Shown: in pieces, positions 21,208-31,700 of the stretch
How positions within the stretch are numbered: position 1 is the first letter of the stretch
Layout: each line of letters starts with the position of its first letter
Assembly: GCF_000006445.2 (NCBI RefSeq)
Contig: NC_006049.2
Span: 744,001-808,000, forward strand
Origin: Debaryomyces hansenii CBS767
Lineage: Eukaryota; Ascomycota; Pichiomycetes; Serinales; Debaryomycetaceae
Direction of reading: 5' to 3'
Length of the DNA: 64,000 nt
Position numbers and translations under genes: made by a program
Notes under the pieces: generated by a model
The model's database searches: none
The model's input: only the letters and a program-made list of their open reading frames with translations
What the model was told of the DNA's origin: nothing

Positions 21208-22818
21208 ATGAACATTACACCAGTTTCAAAAAATACAACTGAACCTTTAGCTTGCATTGAAAATATTGATAATCATATTTATGATTATAGTCCTTCTAAC
21301 GAAGAACCTAAGTATTTGAAAAGGAGTAAGTCTGAATCTACAACTAAATTATCTAGGCAATTGCCAAGGACCCCGTCAAATAAATATCATGCAAGAAACA
21401 AACGAAGACCTTATTCAACCACCCCACCAATAAGCTTGAACATACCATCAAGTCCGTTCATACACCTGGAATTTTCTTTGAATTCATCTAGCTCTGAATC
21501 TTCTGATTTGGAATCATTGCCAGATTTGTCTGAGGATAGAGATACGCCATTTTCATCTCCCATAAACAGAAACCCATTAACTCCTAATAATTCTTTCTTT
21601 TCATTTACAAAGAAGAATGGACCAATAGAATGTTTACTACCAAAACGCACACAGATAAGTATCTTCGAAATTCCAGAAATTGTCTACAAGATAGTTGAAT
21701 TTGCTGACATACAAAACACTGCTGTTCCTCAGGAGGGCACACCAATAAGAAGAAAGCCTCTATCAAGTAATCATGCTCTTTTAATTTACGGAGATAAAAA
21801 GCAAGCAGAATTATCACTACAAGATCATTACGATGAGCATAATAACGATGGAATGTTATTTAACTGTTTGCAAGTTAATAAGCTTTTTAATCAAGTTACA
21901 ACCGAAATCATCAGCCAAAAATTCTTCTTTAGTGATGAAATGAAACTTCATAGTTTTCTTCAAAATTTAAAAATAACCCAAATAAAATCAAAACCTTCAT
22001 TATTTGTGTTCCACAAATTGTTTCATGCTAAACAAGATATAATTGAGCTAATCAAGAGTCATATGGACTTCTCAAACTTACAATGGCTTGAGTTTTACAT
22101 GTGCCCTAAACTTTTGCCGACTCCAGAATTTTTGCTGTGTGGTACTAAAATTAAGAAAATAGTTATCACTGGATCAAAGGTAATTGACGATGGATTTTTA
22201 TCTATGGTAGCTAAAAAATGTCCGAACTTAGAAGTATTAGATATTCGTGCCTGTGAGTTAATTTCTGATTCTGGAATCTATCAGATAGCTAAACGGTGTA
22301 CAAAATTAACCACTGTCAATTTCGGTAGAAAGAATAAAGGAAATTTAATTACTGATTCCAGCATTTGCATATTGATCCGTAACAATCCTAATTTGAAAAC
22401 AGTAGGTTTAGCTGGATGTCATATTACGGACAAAACTTTATGGGACCTTGCTATCAGATGCAGTGATCATTTGCAAAGATTATCTTTGAACAATTGCCCT
22501 CACATAACTAACCAATCAATACCTTTGATCCTCCATAGCAATTTATTCAAAAACATATCCGTCTTAGAGTTACGTTTTGCTAACCAAATCACAAATTTCA
22601 AACCAATAATTGAATTCAAGAGAAGGCAAGAGTTCAGGGGCATCTCAATCTTGATTGAAGTATGCGAGAGCTTATGTTTGATGATGAGAGAGCAAGAATT
22701 AGAAATGGACAAAGTAATTTCGCAACGAATTTTTGAAGATATATCGTATTGGGCAAACGACAATAACGATGGAGACGTACCATATCAACTGTTTATAAAT
22801 TCGAGAAGACATAAGTAA
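21208..22818 (+). CDS. AMN1: AMN1-type leucine-rich-repeat antagonist of mitotic exit
   Basis: Amn1 binds Tem1 and switches off the mitotic exit network; in Saccharomyces it also drives Ace2 turnover and affects cell separation. This 536-residue protein has a disordered basic N-terminus of about 140 residues. A conserved segment ISIFEIPEIVYKIVEFA then gives an F-box-like helix pair. From about residue 310 on there are leucine-rich repeats of the cysteine-containing type (NLEVLDIRACELISDSGIYQIAKRC, NLKTVGLAGCHITDKTLWDLAIRC, HLQRLSLNNCPHITNQS). Length and layout match yeast Amn1 (549). The start is the first ATG of the frame. An overlapping out-of-frame ATG at 21159 would repress it if transcribed. 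Confidence 0.87.
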   Translation: MNITPVSKNTTEPLACIENIDNHIYDYSPSNEEPKYLKRSKSESTTKLSRQLPRTPSNKYHARNKRRPYSTTPPISLNIPSSPFIHLEFSLNSSSSESSDLESLPDLSEDRDTPFSSPINRNPLTPNNSFFSFTKKNGPIECLLPKRTQISIFEIPEIVYKIVEFADIQNTAVPQEGTPIRRKPLSSNHALLIYGDKKQAELSLQDHYDEHNNDGMLFNCLQVNKLFNQVTTEIISQKFFFSDEMKLHSFLQNLKITQIKSKPSLFVFHKLFHAKQDIIELIKSHMDFSNLQWLEFYMCPKLLPTPEFLLCGTKIKKIVITGSKVIDDGFLSMVAKKCPNLEVLDIRACELISDSGIYQIAKRCTKLTTVNFGRKNKGNLITDSSICILIRNNPNLKTVGLAGCHITDKTLWDLAIRCSDHLQRLSLNNCPHITNQSIPLILHSNLFKNISVLELRFANQITNFKPIIEFKRRQEFRGISILIEVCESLCLMMREQELEMDKVISQRIFEDISYWANDNNDGDVPYQLFINSRRHK

Positions 22819-23129
22819 TAGCATAAAATATATAGAAACAAACTTAATTGTATATTAGTCAAATTTTAAAAATAATCTCGGATAAGTTCCTATTTAGTCG
22901 ACCGGCCGTCTATTGAAGTTTCACCTCGATTTGGAAACTCTCACAATAAAATACAATGCATAGGAGCTGATGCTGTGATTGTTTTTAAACGATAAAACAT
23001 CTTAACACGAATAATAATAGCTTTCATTCAACAAAATAATAAGTTGGCAAAACTTTTAGTTATTTTTTGGCAGTAACGAACCAGAGTATTTTCTTGCTTG
23101 GTTAAGTAAAATCATGCAATGAAAGGAAG
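22819..23129. other. AMN1 3' flank and promoter of the 23130 gene
   Basis: In this 311-bp gap I see no gene. Close to its right end two short upstream ATGs precede the main start: a two-codon frame at 23114-23122 (ATG CAA TGA), and a second at 23119 that overlaps the start at 23130 and stops at 23140-23142. Confidence 0.6.
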
Positions 23130-24356
23130 ATGTCTTCAATAAATCTAGTTAATAATTCGATATTGGCAACGACTAGGCGGGAAAATAATAAAGCAGACAA
23201 TTGCATACTATCCAATGAAGATTTTTCGGATAGACCATTTATAACTCAATGCAAATCATCATATCCCAGGAGAGACAATATATTGCAAAAACAAGCATCA
23301 TTCATTCAAAATTCAAGGAATGACAACTTAAAGTCATTGAAACATCAACCTTCGAAACTTGACCTCATAGACGATACAAAGTTGACATCACTTCCATTGC
23401 CACCCCCACCTAAAATGCGAAGTTCTGTGGCTTCATATCCCGGCAAAGATACTGAGCATAGCATTAGATGTTCAGAGTCAGTTTCAACGTATAACACAGA
23501 TGATGAATACGATGAAGGAATTGAAGAAAGTGAAGACCCAATAATTTTAGTGGAAGATTACATGACTAGTGAAACTAATGTTAATACTGATGAGCAAAAA
23601 CACATTAATAAAAGGGACTCCTTGGCTGTATTTAAGGATCGTATATATCAAAACGAAGACAGATCTAGCTTGTCTACGATATCTGCTACCTCAACCATAA
23701 TCAGCAAGCTCACTAATCCCAAAACTCCTTTCGAAACGAGATGTACATCTAATGAAACCTTGTCGAAAACTAAAATTACAAGAAAAGAACAAGATCTTGA
23801 AGAAATTTTTGGCAAGATACCTGGAAGTGATTCCTTAAAGTATTGTGATTTATGCGAAAAGCCATTATATGAAATAAGTTCCTTGATAGATAATAAAATT
23901 GATTCTACTTTGGAGCATACCACAAACGAAACGCCGCTGTGCAAGGAAAATGCCCGTTTATATAGTGAATTTGTTTGCTGGGAGTGTGTCGAGACATACG
24001 AAGAATTTTTCAATGAATTGTGTGCAAACGAATCGGATCACTGTAAAAGCGATTTTAAGGAAACCATTGACAAGAATAACGCAACAGGTTCCATAAGACT
24101 ATTTGAAATATTTCATGGCATCAACCAGAAATACAATATTCAAAATTCCAGTGGACAGAGCGAACTACATTTTTCATCTTATTTAATACAAAAGTTGTCT
24201 AAATTGAATAGCAGTGCAGATTCAATACCGATGGGAGCCCATAGTCGGTCCGAAACATTTGATTGGGTGAAATATTTACAATACCAATTACGATGGAGAT
24301 GGCGAATAGCTGGCCTAATTCCAAACGCCTTCAAATCTGACTCAGATCAAAGTTAG
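23130..24356 (+). CDS. Unrecognised protein with Cys-pair (zinc-finger-like) motif
   Basis: I do not recognise this 408-residue protein. The first 230 residues are Ser/Asn/acidic and look disordered, with a short proline run LPLPPPPK. At about residues 238-305 two Cys pairs, YCDLCEKPL and FVCWECVETYEEFF, are separated by about 50 residues and could bind one zinc ion. More Cys residues follow (ELCANESDHCKSD). The C-terminus has an ordered, aromatic-rich block, WVKYLQYQLRWRWRIAGLIPN, that looks conserved or interactive. No membrane segment or signal is seen. The 1.2-kb open frame and base composition support a real gene. It lies between AMN1 and an LYR gene on the same strand. A fungal-specific regulatory protein is possible, but function is unknown. 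Confidence 0.8.
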   Translation: MSSINLVNNSILATTRRENNKADNCILSNEDFSDRPFITQCKSSYPRRDNILQKQASFIQNSRNDNLKSLKHQPSKLDLIDDTKLTSLPLPPPPKMRSSVASYPGKDTEHSIRCSESVSTYNTDDEYDEGIEESEDPIILVEDYMTSETNVNTDEQKHINKRDSLAVFKDRIYQNEDRSSLSTISATSTIISKLTNPKTPFETRCTSNETLSKTKITRKEQDLEEIFGKIPGSDSLKYCDLCEKPLYEISSLIDNKIDSTLEHTTNETPLCKENARLYSEFVCWECVETYEEFFNELCANESDHCKSDFKETIDKNNATGSIRLFEIFHGINQKYNIQNSSGQSELHFSSYLIQKLSKLNSSADSIPMGAHSRSETFDWVKYLQYQLRWRWRIAGLIPNAFKSDSDQS

Positions 24357-24519
24357 TGTATATAGATCCTTTAATCATATTCTAATAGAATTTCCTTGTA
24401 GGTAATGAATTATAAGCTGTGCTAGCAGCATTTTAGAAGTAAGATTTTTGTACCTGTATATAGCCAAGACTATGATTTGAACAGTTGAATTCATCTCATT
24501 TAGGATAACATCAAACGAT

Positions 24520-24864
24520 ATGAAAATGGCTAAAATAATACAGGTAAACAGGTTAATTATCCGTCAGTTTAGTAGTAATACTTCTTTGCAAGCATTTAAG
24601 TCCAGGAACTTTGATAAAGCTTTATCGTTGGAAGAATTTATGTTTCGGGCAAAAGTAAAATCTACATATCGAAAGCTAATCAGAATAATATATCGAACCC
24701 ATGAAAGAGAAGAACTCCTAAGGTATGCTAAACATGAATTCACAATGAGCAATCAAGTGTCTGATTTGTCACAAAGAAGATACCTTTTGAATGATGGGGT
24801 CAATAAAATTAATCAAATGTTAGCAATGATGAATTTGCAAGGAAGTAAAATTTCTAACGACTAA
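24520..24864 (+). CDS. Small mitochondrial LYR-motif protein, LYRM2-like
   Basis: This 114-residue protein begins with a basic, Ser-rich stretch (KIIQVNRLIIRQFSSNTS) typical of a mitochondrial presequence. A Complex1-LYR-type helical domain follows: ALSLEEFMFRAKVKSTYRKLIRIIY, with YRKL at the LYR position. The downstream arginine/aromatic pattern REELLRYAKHEFTMS, then DLSQRRYLLNDGVNKINQM, resembles human LYRM2. Members act with acyl carrier protein in assembling respiratory complexes, Fe-S clusters or the mitoribosome. The exact role here is not known. The start at 24520 is two codons upstream of a second Met, and either could be used. Confidence 0.75.
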   Translation: MKMAKIIQVNRLIIRQFSSNTSLQAFKSRNFDKALSLEEFMFRAKVKSTYRKLIRIIYRTHEREELLRYAKHEFTMSNQVSDLSQRRYLLNDGVNKINQMLAMMNLQGSKISND

Positions 24865-24932
24865 ATAATGTGTGTATATATATGCATGTATTGTAATAAC
24901 TATTTATCTAGAAAGATACAGAAATGTCGTAA

Positions 24933-27332
24933 TTAAAATCTTAAATTAGAGATCGAAGCTTCGTAGATTGAATTCTCAATAATTTGAAATGTTTCGCTGA
25001 CAAAATTTGCATCAAGATTTAAATTTTTATCAAAATCAAAGTTCCCAGCTTTCAATTCATTCAATTTATTAACTTGAAGCTTCTTGCAATTTAAAGATTT
25101 CAAATCGGAGATCAAAGTTTTGTTAATTGAGCATATCTTTTTGGAAGATTCAAATCTGCTTAACTGGGTTAAAACCTTGGATAAGTCAACTAAATTAACC
25201 AAAATATAGTTTACTTCCCATGATAATATGCTTTCGGTGGAATTAATTAATGAATTGATTTTATCTAGCTTTAAATTTTTGACTAAAAACTTTTCAATAG
25301 ATTCGTTTTCTTTTGGATTATCGAATTTAATATACTTGAAAACACTTAGATAGACTTTAAAAAGCCATTTTTCAAAAACGGTTAGTTGATTCAAATACAA
25401 ATTGTTATTCAAGTATTTGTTGAACAATTTGAATAGCTTCAAAGAATTGCTATTATTGATATTAAGGATAATTAACTCCTTAATATAATTCAATTTTATA
25501 TATTCTTCGCCATATTGTGGTCCCAAATCTAATAACCCTTCTTCCAAAGGTTCATTAATACCAAACTTCCAGTGTATTTTATTATCCCTGTTATCTGATA
25601 CACTAAAAGATTCATTTAATAAGCTTATTTCAAAACTTTTGATATTATTACTGAAATAGTTATAATAATTACTGTCATTAGTAACTCTAGATATTTTCAA
25701 AATCTCTAATAATAAATTATATTTGCTAATGGATTTGTTCAAGTTATCACCAAATTTTAAAAAGTTTTCTAATTTATTGAATATTTCTTTCTTGAAACCA
25801 AGCATTATGTTGTCATTGATTTCATATTCAGCAGTCAAATAAAATCTATAGATGTTAATTAAATAACTCAAATTATTTTTGCAAGGGAAGCAATTCCTCT
25901 CAATTAAATAATGACTCAAGGTGTTGTGTTGTATCATTTTAATATTTAATTTTTGATAATGCAAAAACACTAATGATTGACAATTCAAATAAGAGTATAA
26001 TTTAATTTGCCATAACTTTAAATTTAAGTTGGATTTGTCATCTATCAATAACCTTTCTATAATACAAACATTCTTAAGAATAGTTTCAATTTTCTTGCTC
26101 TTCTTCAATTCCAATATTATATTGATCAAAATTAATTCGTGGGCCGGATAGAAATCTGTCAGTTCTTTGACTTTCAATAAATGCTTAAACTGTCCATAAA
26201 TTTCCCAGTTTTGAGCACAAAAACCGCTATCTGTATCGTTAAACAACAATTTGAATTTTTGGTTATTGACTAAACCAATCAATATGTTTATATCTCCTTG
26301 CGATGAACTTTTCAATTTGGTGGTAGAATCGTTAATCAATGCTTTAAAGTTTTCGGTGTCAAAAGATTTACAATAATACTTCAAATCGTTAAAACAACAT
26401 GATTTATGATTGAACTCATTATAATACTCAAAAACAAACTCATCCATTGGCACGTTATATACCTTTGCCATTTCAACTAATGCTAATTTGGAGTTTCTTG
26501 ATTTAGGATGGCTTATGATAATGTTTTTCAAGTCTGATACCGGAGAATTCCTCTGGAATGATGAACTAATTAAATATTTCCAGGTATCAAAATCATTAAA
26601 GTTTTCTTTAAAGATTAACTGATTTGCATACGAATATAAACTATCCCATTTTTCTAGTATGTTTAAAATATCCAAGTAGATTAATTTTAATTCCAAGTCA
26701 AGCACATTTGCAGATTTATACTGATGTAAATAAGACTCGATTTGGGAAAATTCTTCTAAGTTGTATAGCAACTTAACATATACGAAAACCTCTTGTGTAG
26801 TTAACAATGGCTGTAAGTTCTCTAGCAATTTCAATCCTAACTTATTAAAGAGTAAACTCTCCTTAGGATCATTAGAATTGTTGCTTAAAATCAAACAAGA
26901 CAAACTTGACCACATTGAATATGAGCGATTCGATTTGTTGACTTTCTGTAGATTCATGGTAGATTTCTGAAGAGCTTTTAAATCAAAATTTTTAAGAGAA
27001 GTCTCAAACCAACTCAAAATGATGGAATTGGTAGGATATTTCTTTACAGTATTTTCGTAAACCACACTAGCTTCTTTAGACCGCCCTGCTTTATTAAAAA
27101 TGGTGTATAGTAATCCAAGTGTTTTTGGATCATTAGGCACTTTGGCCATAAGCTTCAGACTCTGGTCAATGGACTCATTAATTTTACCGGACGATAAAAG
27201 TAAGTAACAATTTAATGCTCCATAATAAGTGTTATTGGGATATTTTTTTAGTCTTATAGAAAGCAGTGATTGAGCATAATTGAACGATCCTTGTTCAATA
27301 GCATCTAAGATATCTTGATCGGGATCCGACAT
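24933..27332 (-). CDS. MDM20: NatB N-terminal acetyltransferase auxiliary subunit
   Basis: Mdm20 (NAA25) anchors the catalytic subunit Nat3 to the ribosome. NatB then acetylates nascent chains starting Met-Asp, Met-Glu or Met-Asn, including actin and tropomyosin. This 799-residue protein is helical and TPR-like throughout. N-terminal repeats are visible (ALNCYLLLSSGKINESIDQSLKLMAKVPNDPK split over two helices, then TLGLLYTIFNKAGRSKEASVVYENTVKKYP). The internal block EYYNEFNHKSCCFNDLKYYC parallels the SYYLSKYHNKPCCSIDLNHY block I recall from yeast Mdm20, and total length matches (796). Overall identity is low, as usual for this subunit. It is divergent from the ENA gene across 1.4 kb. Confidence 0.85.
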   Translation of the reverse strand: MSDPDQDILDAIEQGSFNYAQSLLSIRLKKYPNNTYYGALNCYLLLSSGKINESIDQSLKLMAKVPNDPKTLGLLYTIFNKAGRSKEASVVYENTVKKYPTNSIILSWFETSLKNFDLKALQKSTMNLQKVNKSNRSYSMWSSLSCLILSNNSNDPKESLLFNKLGLKLLENLQPLLTTQEVFVYVKLLYNLEEFSQIESYLHQYKSANVLDLELKLIYLDILNILEKWDSLYSYANQLIFKENFNDFDTWKYLISSSFQRNSPVSDLKNIIISHPKSRNSKLALVEMAKVYNVPMDEFVFEYYNEFNHKSCCFNDLKYYCKSFDTENFKALINDSTTKLKSSSQGDINILIGLVNNQKFKLLFNDTDSGFCAQNWEIYGQFKHLLKVKELTDFYPAHELILINIILELKKSKKIETILKNVCIIERLLIDDKSNLNLKLWQIKLYSYLNCQSLVFLHYQKLNIKMIQHNTLSHYLIERNCFPCKNNLSYLINIYRFYLTAEYEINDNIMLGFKKEIFNKLENFLKFGDNLNKSISKYNLLLEILKISRVTNDSNYYNYFSNNIKSFEISLLNESFSVSDNRDNKIHWKFGINEPLEEGLLDLGPQYGEEYIKLNYIKELIILNINNSNSLKLFKLFNKYLNNNLYLNQLTVFEKWLFKVYLSVFKYIKFDNPKENESIEKFLVKNLKLDKINSLINSTESILSWEVNYILVNLVDLSKVLTQLSRFESSKKICSINKTLISDLKSLNCKKLQVNKLNELKAGNFDFDKNLNLDANFVSETFQIIENSIYEASISNLRF

Positions 27333-28707
27333 GGTTGGAAAGATAAGTCAACTATAGTTAATATTTACAGAATTTTTCGGTGAAAATTCGTGCATTTGCT
27401 CACTCTCCCAATTCAGGAATATTGACCCTACAAACGAATATATGTCATCACTACATATTACCAGCGGTACCAACCAATACTTTGCCTATGGAGCGTGCCA
27501 GATACATGAATCGTATCTACTCTAACATTCAATTTTGTTTGGTTACATATTGTATGGTTACAAAAAAATTATTACTTGGATGCCGCTCTTTTTGGTCTCC
27601 CACGATGCGTGTCGCTGGTATTCTATCCATACTACATTGGCATTTAATTGCCGAGGCCCCAGCCTTGTCCGCTTCCCAATAACGAGTATCTAAAATAGTG
27701 TGATCTATATTATCGCCAAAATATATATTTGCAGTATGGTGTGGAGAGAAGAGGGGGAGATTTGCCTGCTGCGGCACGTGCCAAGACTATGTCGTCCTTG
27801 TCTATATTGCATGCCAATGAATCTTGACGATAACGCCAATACTACAAATTTCTTGTATATCAACAAGAAAAGCACGTCATATACAAGCGACAGATAACCT
27901 CCAGATTACTCTCGTATTTTCCATATATCCGCAAGACTCTTTTCCGACTTCATATTCCTGTGGACCTGTGTCCTCTATGACTGTAATCCCTTGCCTTTGG
28001 CCCACTCTAACGAATATTCGTGCAGGCTCCATTACGGGATAGTTCGATCTATTCGGCACAACAGTCTCTATGCCATTACCATAGCTCCTTTTGTGCCTGG
28101 TGTTCTTTGCTTCTATCTCATTGCATTGATTATTATTTCGGTGTGTGTCGGCACCTCGCAAACTGCTGATGCTTATGTAAGCATAATTTGAGAGGGAGCA
28201 AATATAAGACATATCTTACACATTTAATTCATCCGTATTTTTCTTGCTTGCATAAAGAAGGAATCTTAATCTTACTTAAGCGCCGTCCACCACTTTAATT
28301 TCTCGTTTGCAAACCTTTACCCTTCGAATACCATCCTACGGCTTTTATAATCCCCGGTAATCTTCTGATTGTTACTTTTGTCTGCTTCCACACCCTCAAA
28401 CTTTTGGCTTTTGGCGTGCAGAAGTTTAGCTACTGGAGTCGTTGTTGACGTTACATGCGACCTTTTTTTTTCTGGAAGGATGAATTGATGCGTTATCAAC
28501 TCGCAGGGCCAAGATGGTTTTGCAGCCCGTGTAGCGGAACTCTAATTATAAACTGCCGCGAAAACCCTAAAAGGTCACATGTGCCCCGATAATAACCTTC
28601 TTGGCTTCTTGGCTGATAGGTCTAATATATAAATGTGGATAGATACGGGGTAATGAAAAAGATCTTGAAAAATCTCTTAGGTATACAGAAATATAGAGAA
28701 CTACCTA
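27333..28707. promoter_or_regulatory. Long MDM20/ENA intergenic region with candidate pH, glucose and stress sites
   Basis: This 1375-bp gap shows no credible gene, since its open frames are short and start at non-ATG codons. It carries four Rim101-type GCCAAG cores: 27780-27786, 28508-28514 and a tandem pair at 28598-28613. A 10-bp palindrome GGCACGTGCC is at 27773-27782. Mig1-like cores are at 27657-27662 (CCCCAG) and 28352-28357 (CCCCGG). A CRE-like TGACGTTA is at 28446-28453, and TATATAAA is at 28626-28633, 75 bp before the ENA ATG. This mix is the kind of input known for S. cerevisiae ENA1 (pH, glucose, osmotic). Each site is a motif match only. Confidence 0.6.
28598..28613 (-). promoter_or_regulatory. 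Tandem Rim101/PacC-type sites upstream of ENA
   Basis: On the minus strand the perfect direct repeat reads GCCAAGAAGCCAAGAA. Each half contains the PacC core GCCARG and fits the GCCAAGAA form used by Candida Rim101. The pair ends 12 bp upstream of the likely TATA box (28626-28633) and about 95 bp from the ATG. Confidence 0.6.
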
Positions 28708-31700
28708 ATGAGTTATAGTTCAGCAAGTTCAGAATTAGAGAAGAAAAATGATCAGATGAAGGACGGATTTCAGCCGTACAGGATGAGCATCGAGGAAGTT
28801 ACAGCATATTTCGATACGGATATCGAAAATGGATTAACCTCGTCTCAAGCAAAGACCGTATACGACATCAAAGGAGGAAATAACTTAGGGGACGATGATA
28901 AGATCTCGTATTCTAAGATTTTTGCCCATCAAATGTTCAATGCGATGATTTTGGTGTTAATTATTTCGATGGTTATTGCCTTGGCAATCAGAGACTGGAT
29001 TACGGGGGGTGTGATTGGTTTTGTTGTTTTCATCAATATCCTGGTGGGGTTTGTACAGGAATTAAAGGCAGAGAAGACCATGGGGTCCTTGAGATCATTG
29101 AGTTCGCCTACTGCATTTGTATTAAGAAATGGTGATGATGTGACCATCCCGGCAGATGAAGTGGTTCCAGGTGATATTGTGCATATTAAAGTTGGGGACA
29201 CCGTTCCTGCAGATTTACGTTTGATAGACACCATGAACCTTGAATCCGATGAAGCTTTGTTAACAGGGGAATCGTTGCCTACTGTAAAGGACCACAACGA
29301 GATCTATCCCGATCGCTCAGTTCCTATTCCAGTTGGAGACCGTCTTAATATGGCTTTCAGTTCATCTGTGGTTTCTAAGGGTCGTGGTGTCGGTATTGCT
29401 GTTGCAACAGGTTTAGATACTGAGATTGGTACAATCGCCCAATCATTACGTGGTAACGATGGGTTGATCAGAAAAGTGGATAAGTCAAATGATCGTAAGC
29501 CAAAGAAGAGAGAATACTCCTTTGCTTTTTTTGGTACTTGTAAAGACATCTGTCTTAATATCTTAGGTGTTAACGTTGGTACTCCATTGCAAAGAAAATT
29601 ATCGCTTTTGGCTATTTTCTTGTTCTGTGTTGCGGTTATATTTGCTATTGTTGTTATGGGATCTCAGAGAATGATTGTTAACAGGGAAGTTGCTATATAT
29701 GCTATCTGTGTTGCTTTGTCAATGATTCCTTCTGCATTGATTGTTGTATTGACTATTACGATGGCAGTGGGTGCACAAGTAATGGTGCTGAAAAACGTTA
29801 TTGTTAGAAAATTAGATTCTTTAGAAGCTTTGGGTGGGATTAATGATATTTGTTCAGATAAAACTGGTACATTAACCCAAGGTAAGATGATTGCTAAAAG
29901 AGTATGGATTCCTAATGTTGGTACTTATTCGGTTGATAATTTGAATGAGCCATATAATCCAACAGTCGGTGACATGTCATTCACCAAATATAGTCCTAGG
30001 TACGCTAAGGATGCAGATGAAGAAATTAACTTTTTACCTAATTTGCCTGACCAACCAAAGAATTTTGAAAATTGGTTATATACTGCAACATTAGCTAACA
30101 TTGCTACAATTAACCAAGCCAAAGATGAAGATTCTGGTGAATTAGTTTGGAAGGCTCATGGTGATGCTACCGAAATTGCAATTCAAGTGTTCACTACCAG
30201 GTTGGATTATGCTAGAGTATCATTACAAGGTAATTACGAACACATAAGTGAATACCCTTTTGATTCCACTATTAAAAGAATGTCGGCTGTTTATAAGTCT
30301 AAAGAAAATGGAGAAACCAGAGTCTATACCAAAGGTGCCGTTGAAAGGATCTTGGGTATTTGTACTCATTGGTTAGGACATTCGGACAATTACGAAGAAG
30401 ACTATGACGCTAATTATGATAATTCTAAACCAATTGAAATGACTGATGATGACAGAGCTTTGATTGAGGACAACATGAATGCATTATCATCGCAGGGTTT
30501 AAGAGTCTTAGCATTTGCAACTAGGAACGCGACTGATTCGAAGGATGATTTGAGTGACAGAGAACAAGTTGAAAAAGACTTAACATTCCAAGGCTTAATT
30601 GGTATATACGACCCTCCAAGAATCGAAACTGCAGATTCTGTTAAGAAGTGTCATAAAGCTGGTATTAATGTTCACATGTTAACTGGTGATCATCCAGGTA
30701 CAGCTAAGGCAATCGCTCAAGAAGTTGGTATTTTGCCACATAATTTATATCATTACAGTGATGAAGTTGTCAAATCAATGTGTATGACAGCTACTCAATT
30801 TGATGGATTAACTGACGAAGAAATTGATAATTTGCCGGTTTTACCATTAGTTATTGCAAGATGTGCACCGCAGACTAAAGTTAGAATGATCGATGCATTG
30901 CATCGTCGTAAGAAGTTCGTTGCCATGACAGGTGATGGGGTTAATGACTCTCCATCCTTGAAGAAGGCTGACGTTGGTATTGCTATGGGTCTTAATGGTT
31001 CAGACGTCGCAAAAGATGCGTCTGATATTGTTTTAACAGATGATAATTTCGCATCCATTTTAAATGCAATAGAAGAGGGTAGAAGAATGTCTACTAATAT
31101 TCAAAAGTTCGTCTTACAATTATTAGCAGAGAATGTTGCACAAGCAATATACTTAATGGTTGGTTTAGTATTTATTGATGATTCTGGATTTTCTGTTTTC
31201 CCATTATCTCCTATTGAAGTCTTATGGGTTTTAGTGATTACATCATGTTTCCCAGCTATGGGATTAGGTCAAGAAAAAGCCAGTGATGATATTTTAGAAA
31301 AACCTCCTAACAGCACTATTTTTACTTGGGAAGTTATTATCGATATGCTTGCATATGGTCTCTTTATGGCTATTTCCTGTATGTGTTGTTTTGTTATTAT
31401 TGTCTACGGAGTTGGTGATGGTTACTTAGGAATTGATTGTAATGCATCAGACACTCATTGTGACTTGGTCTTTAGAGCAAGATCAGGCTCATTCGCCACT
31501 ATGACCTGGTGTGCTTTAATTATGGCATGGGAATGTGTCCATCAAGAAAATTCCTTATTTTACATGAGGAGAGATACTGATAACCCATGGTGGAAACAAA
31601 CCGCAATCGACTTATGGGGTAACCAATTCTTATTCTGGTCCGTTATTGTTGGATTTGTTACAGTCTTTCCTGTCGTTTATATTCCTGTTATAAACAACGA

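Noticed and set aside
21051..21242. 63-codon frame before AMN1
   Set aside because: It begins with TTG, is hydrophobic low complexity and overlaps the AMN1 start.
27380..28499. Several 60-111 codon open frames in the MDM20/ENA gap
   Set aside because: Those checked start at a non-ATG codon, and none resembles a known protein or has ordered composition; they overlap the promoter motifs.
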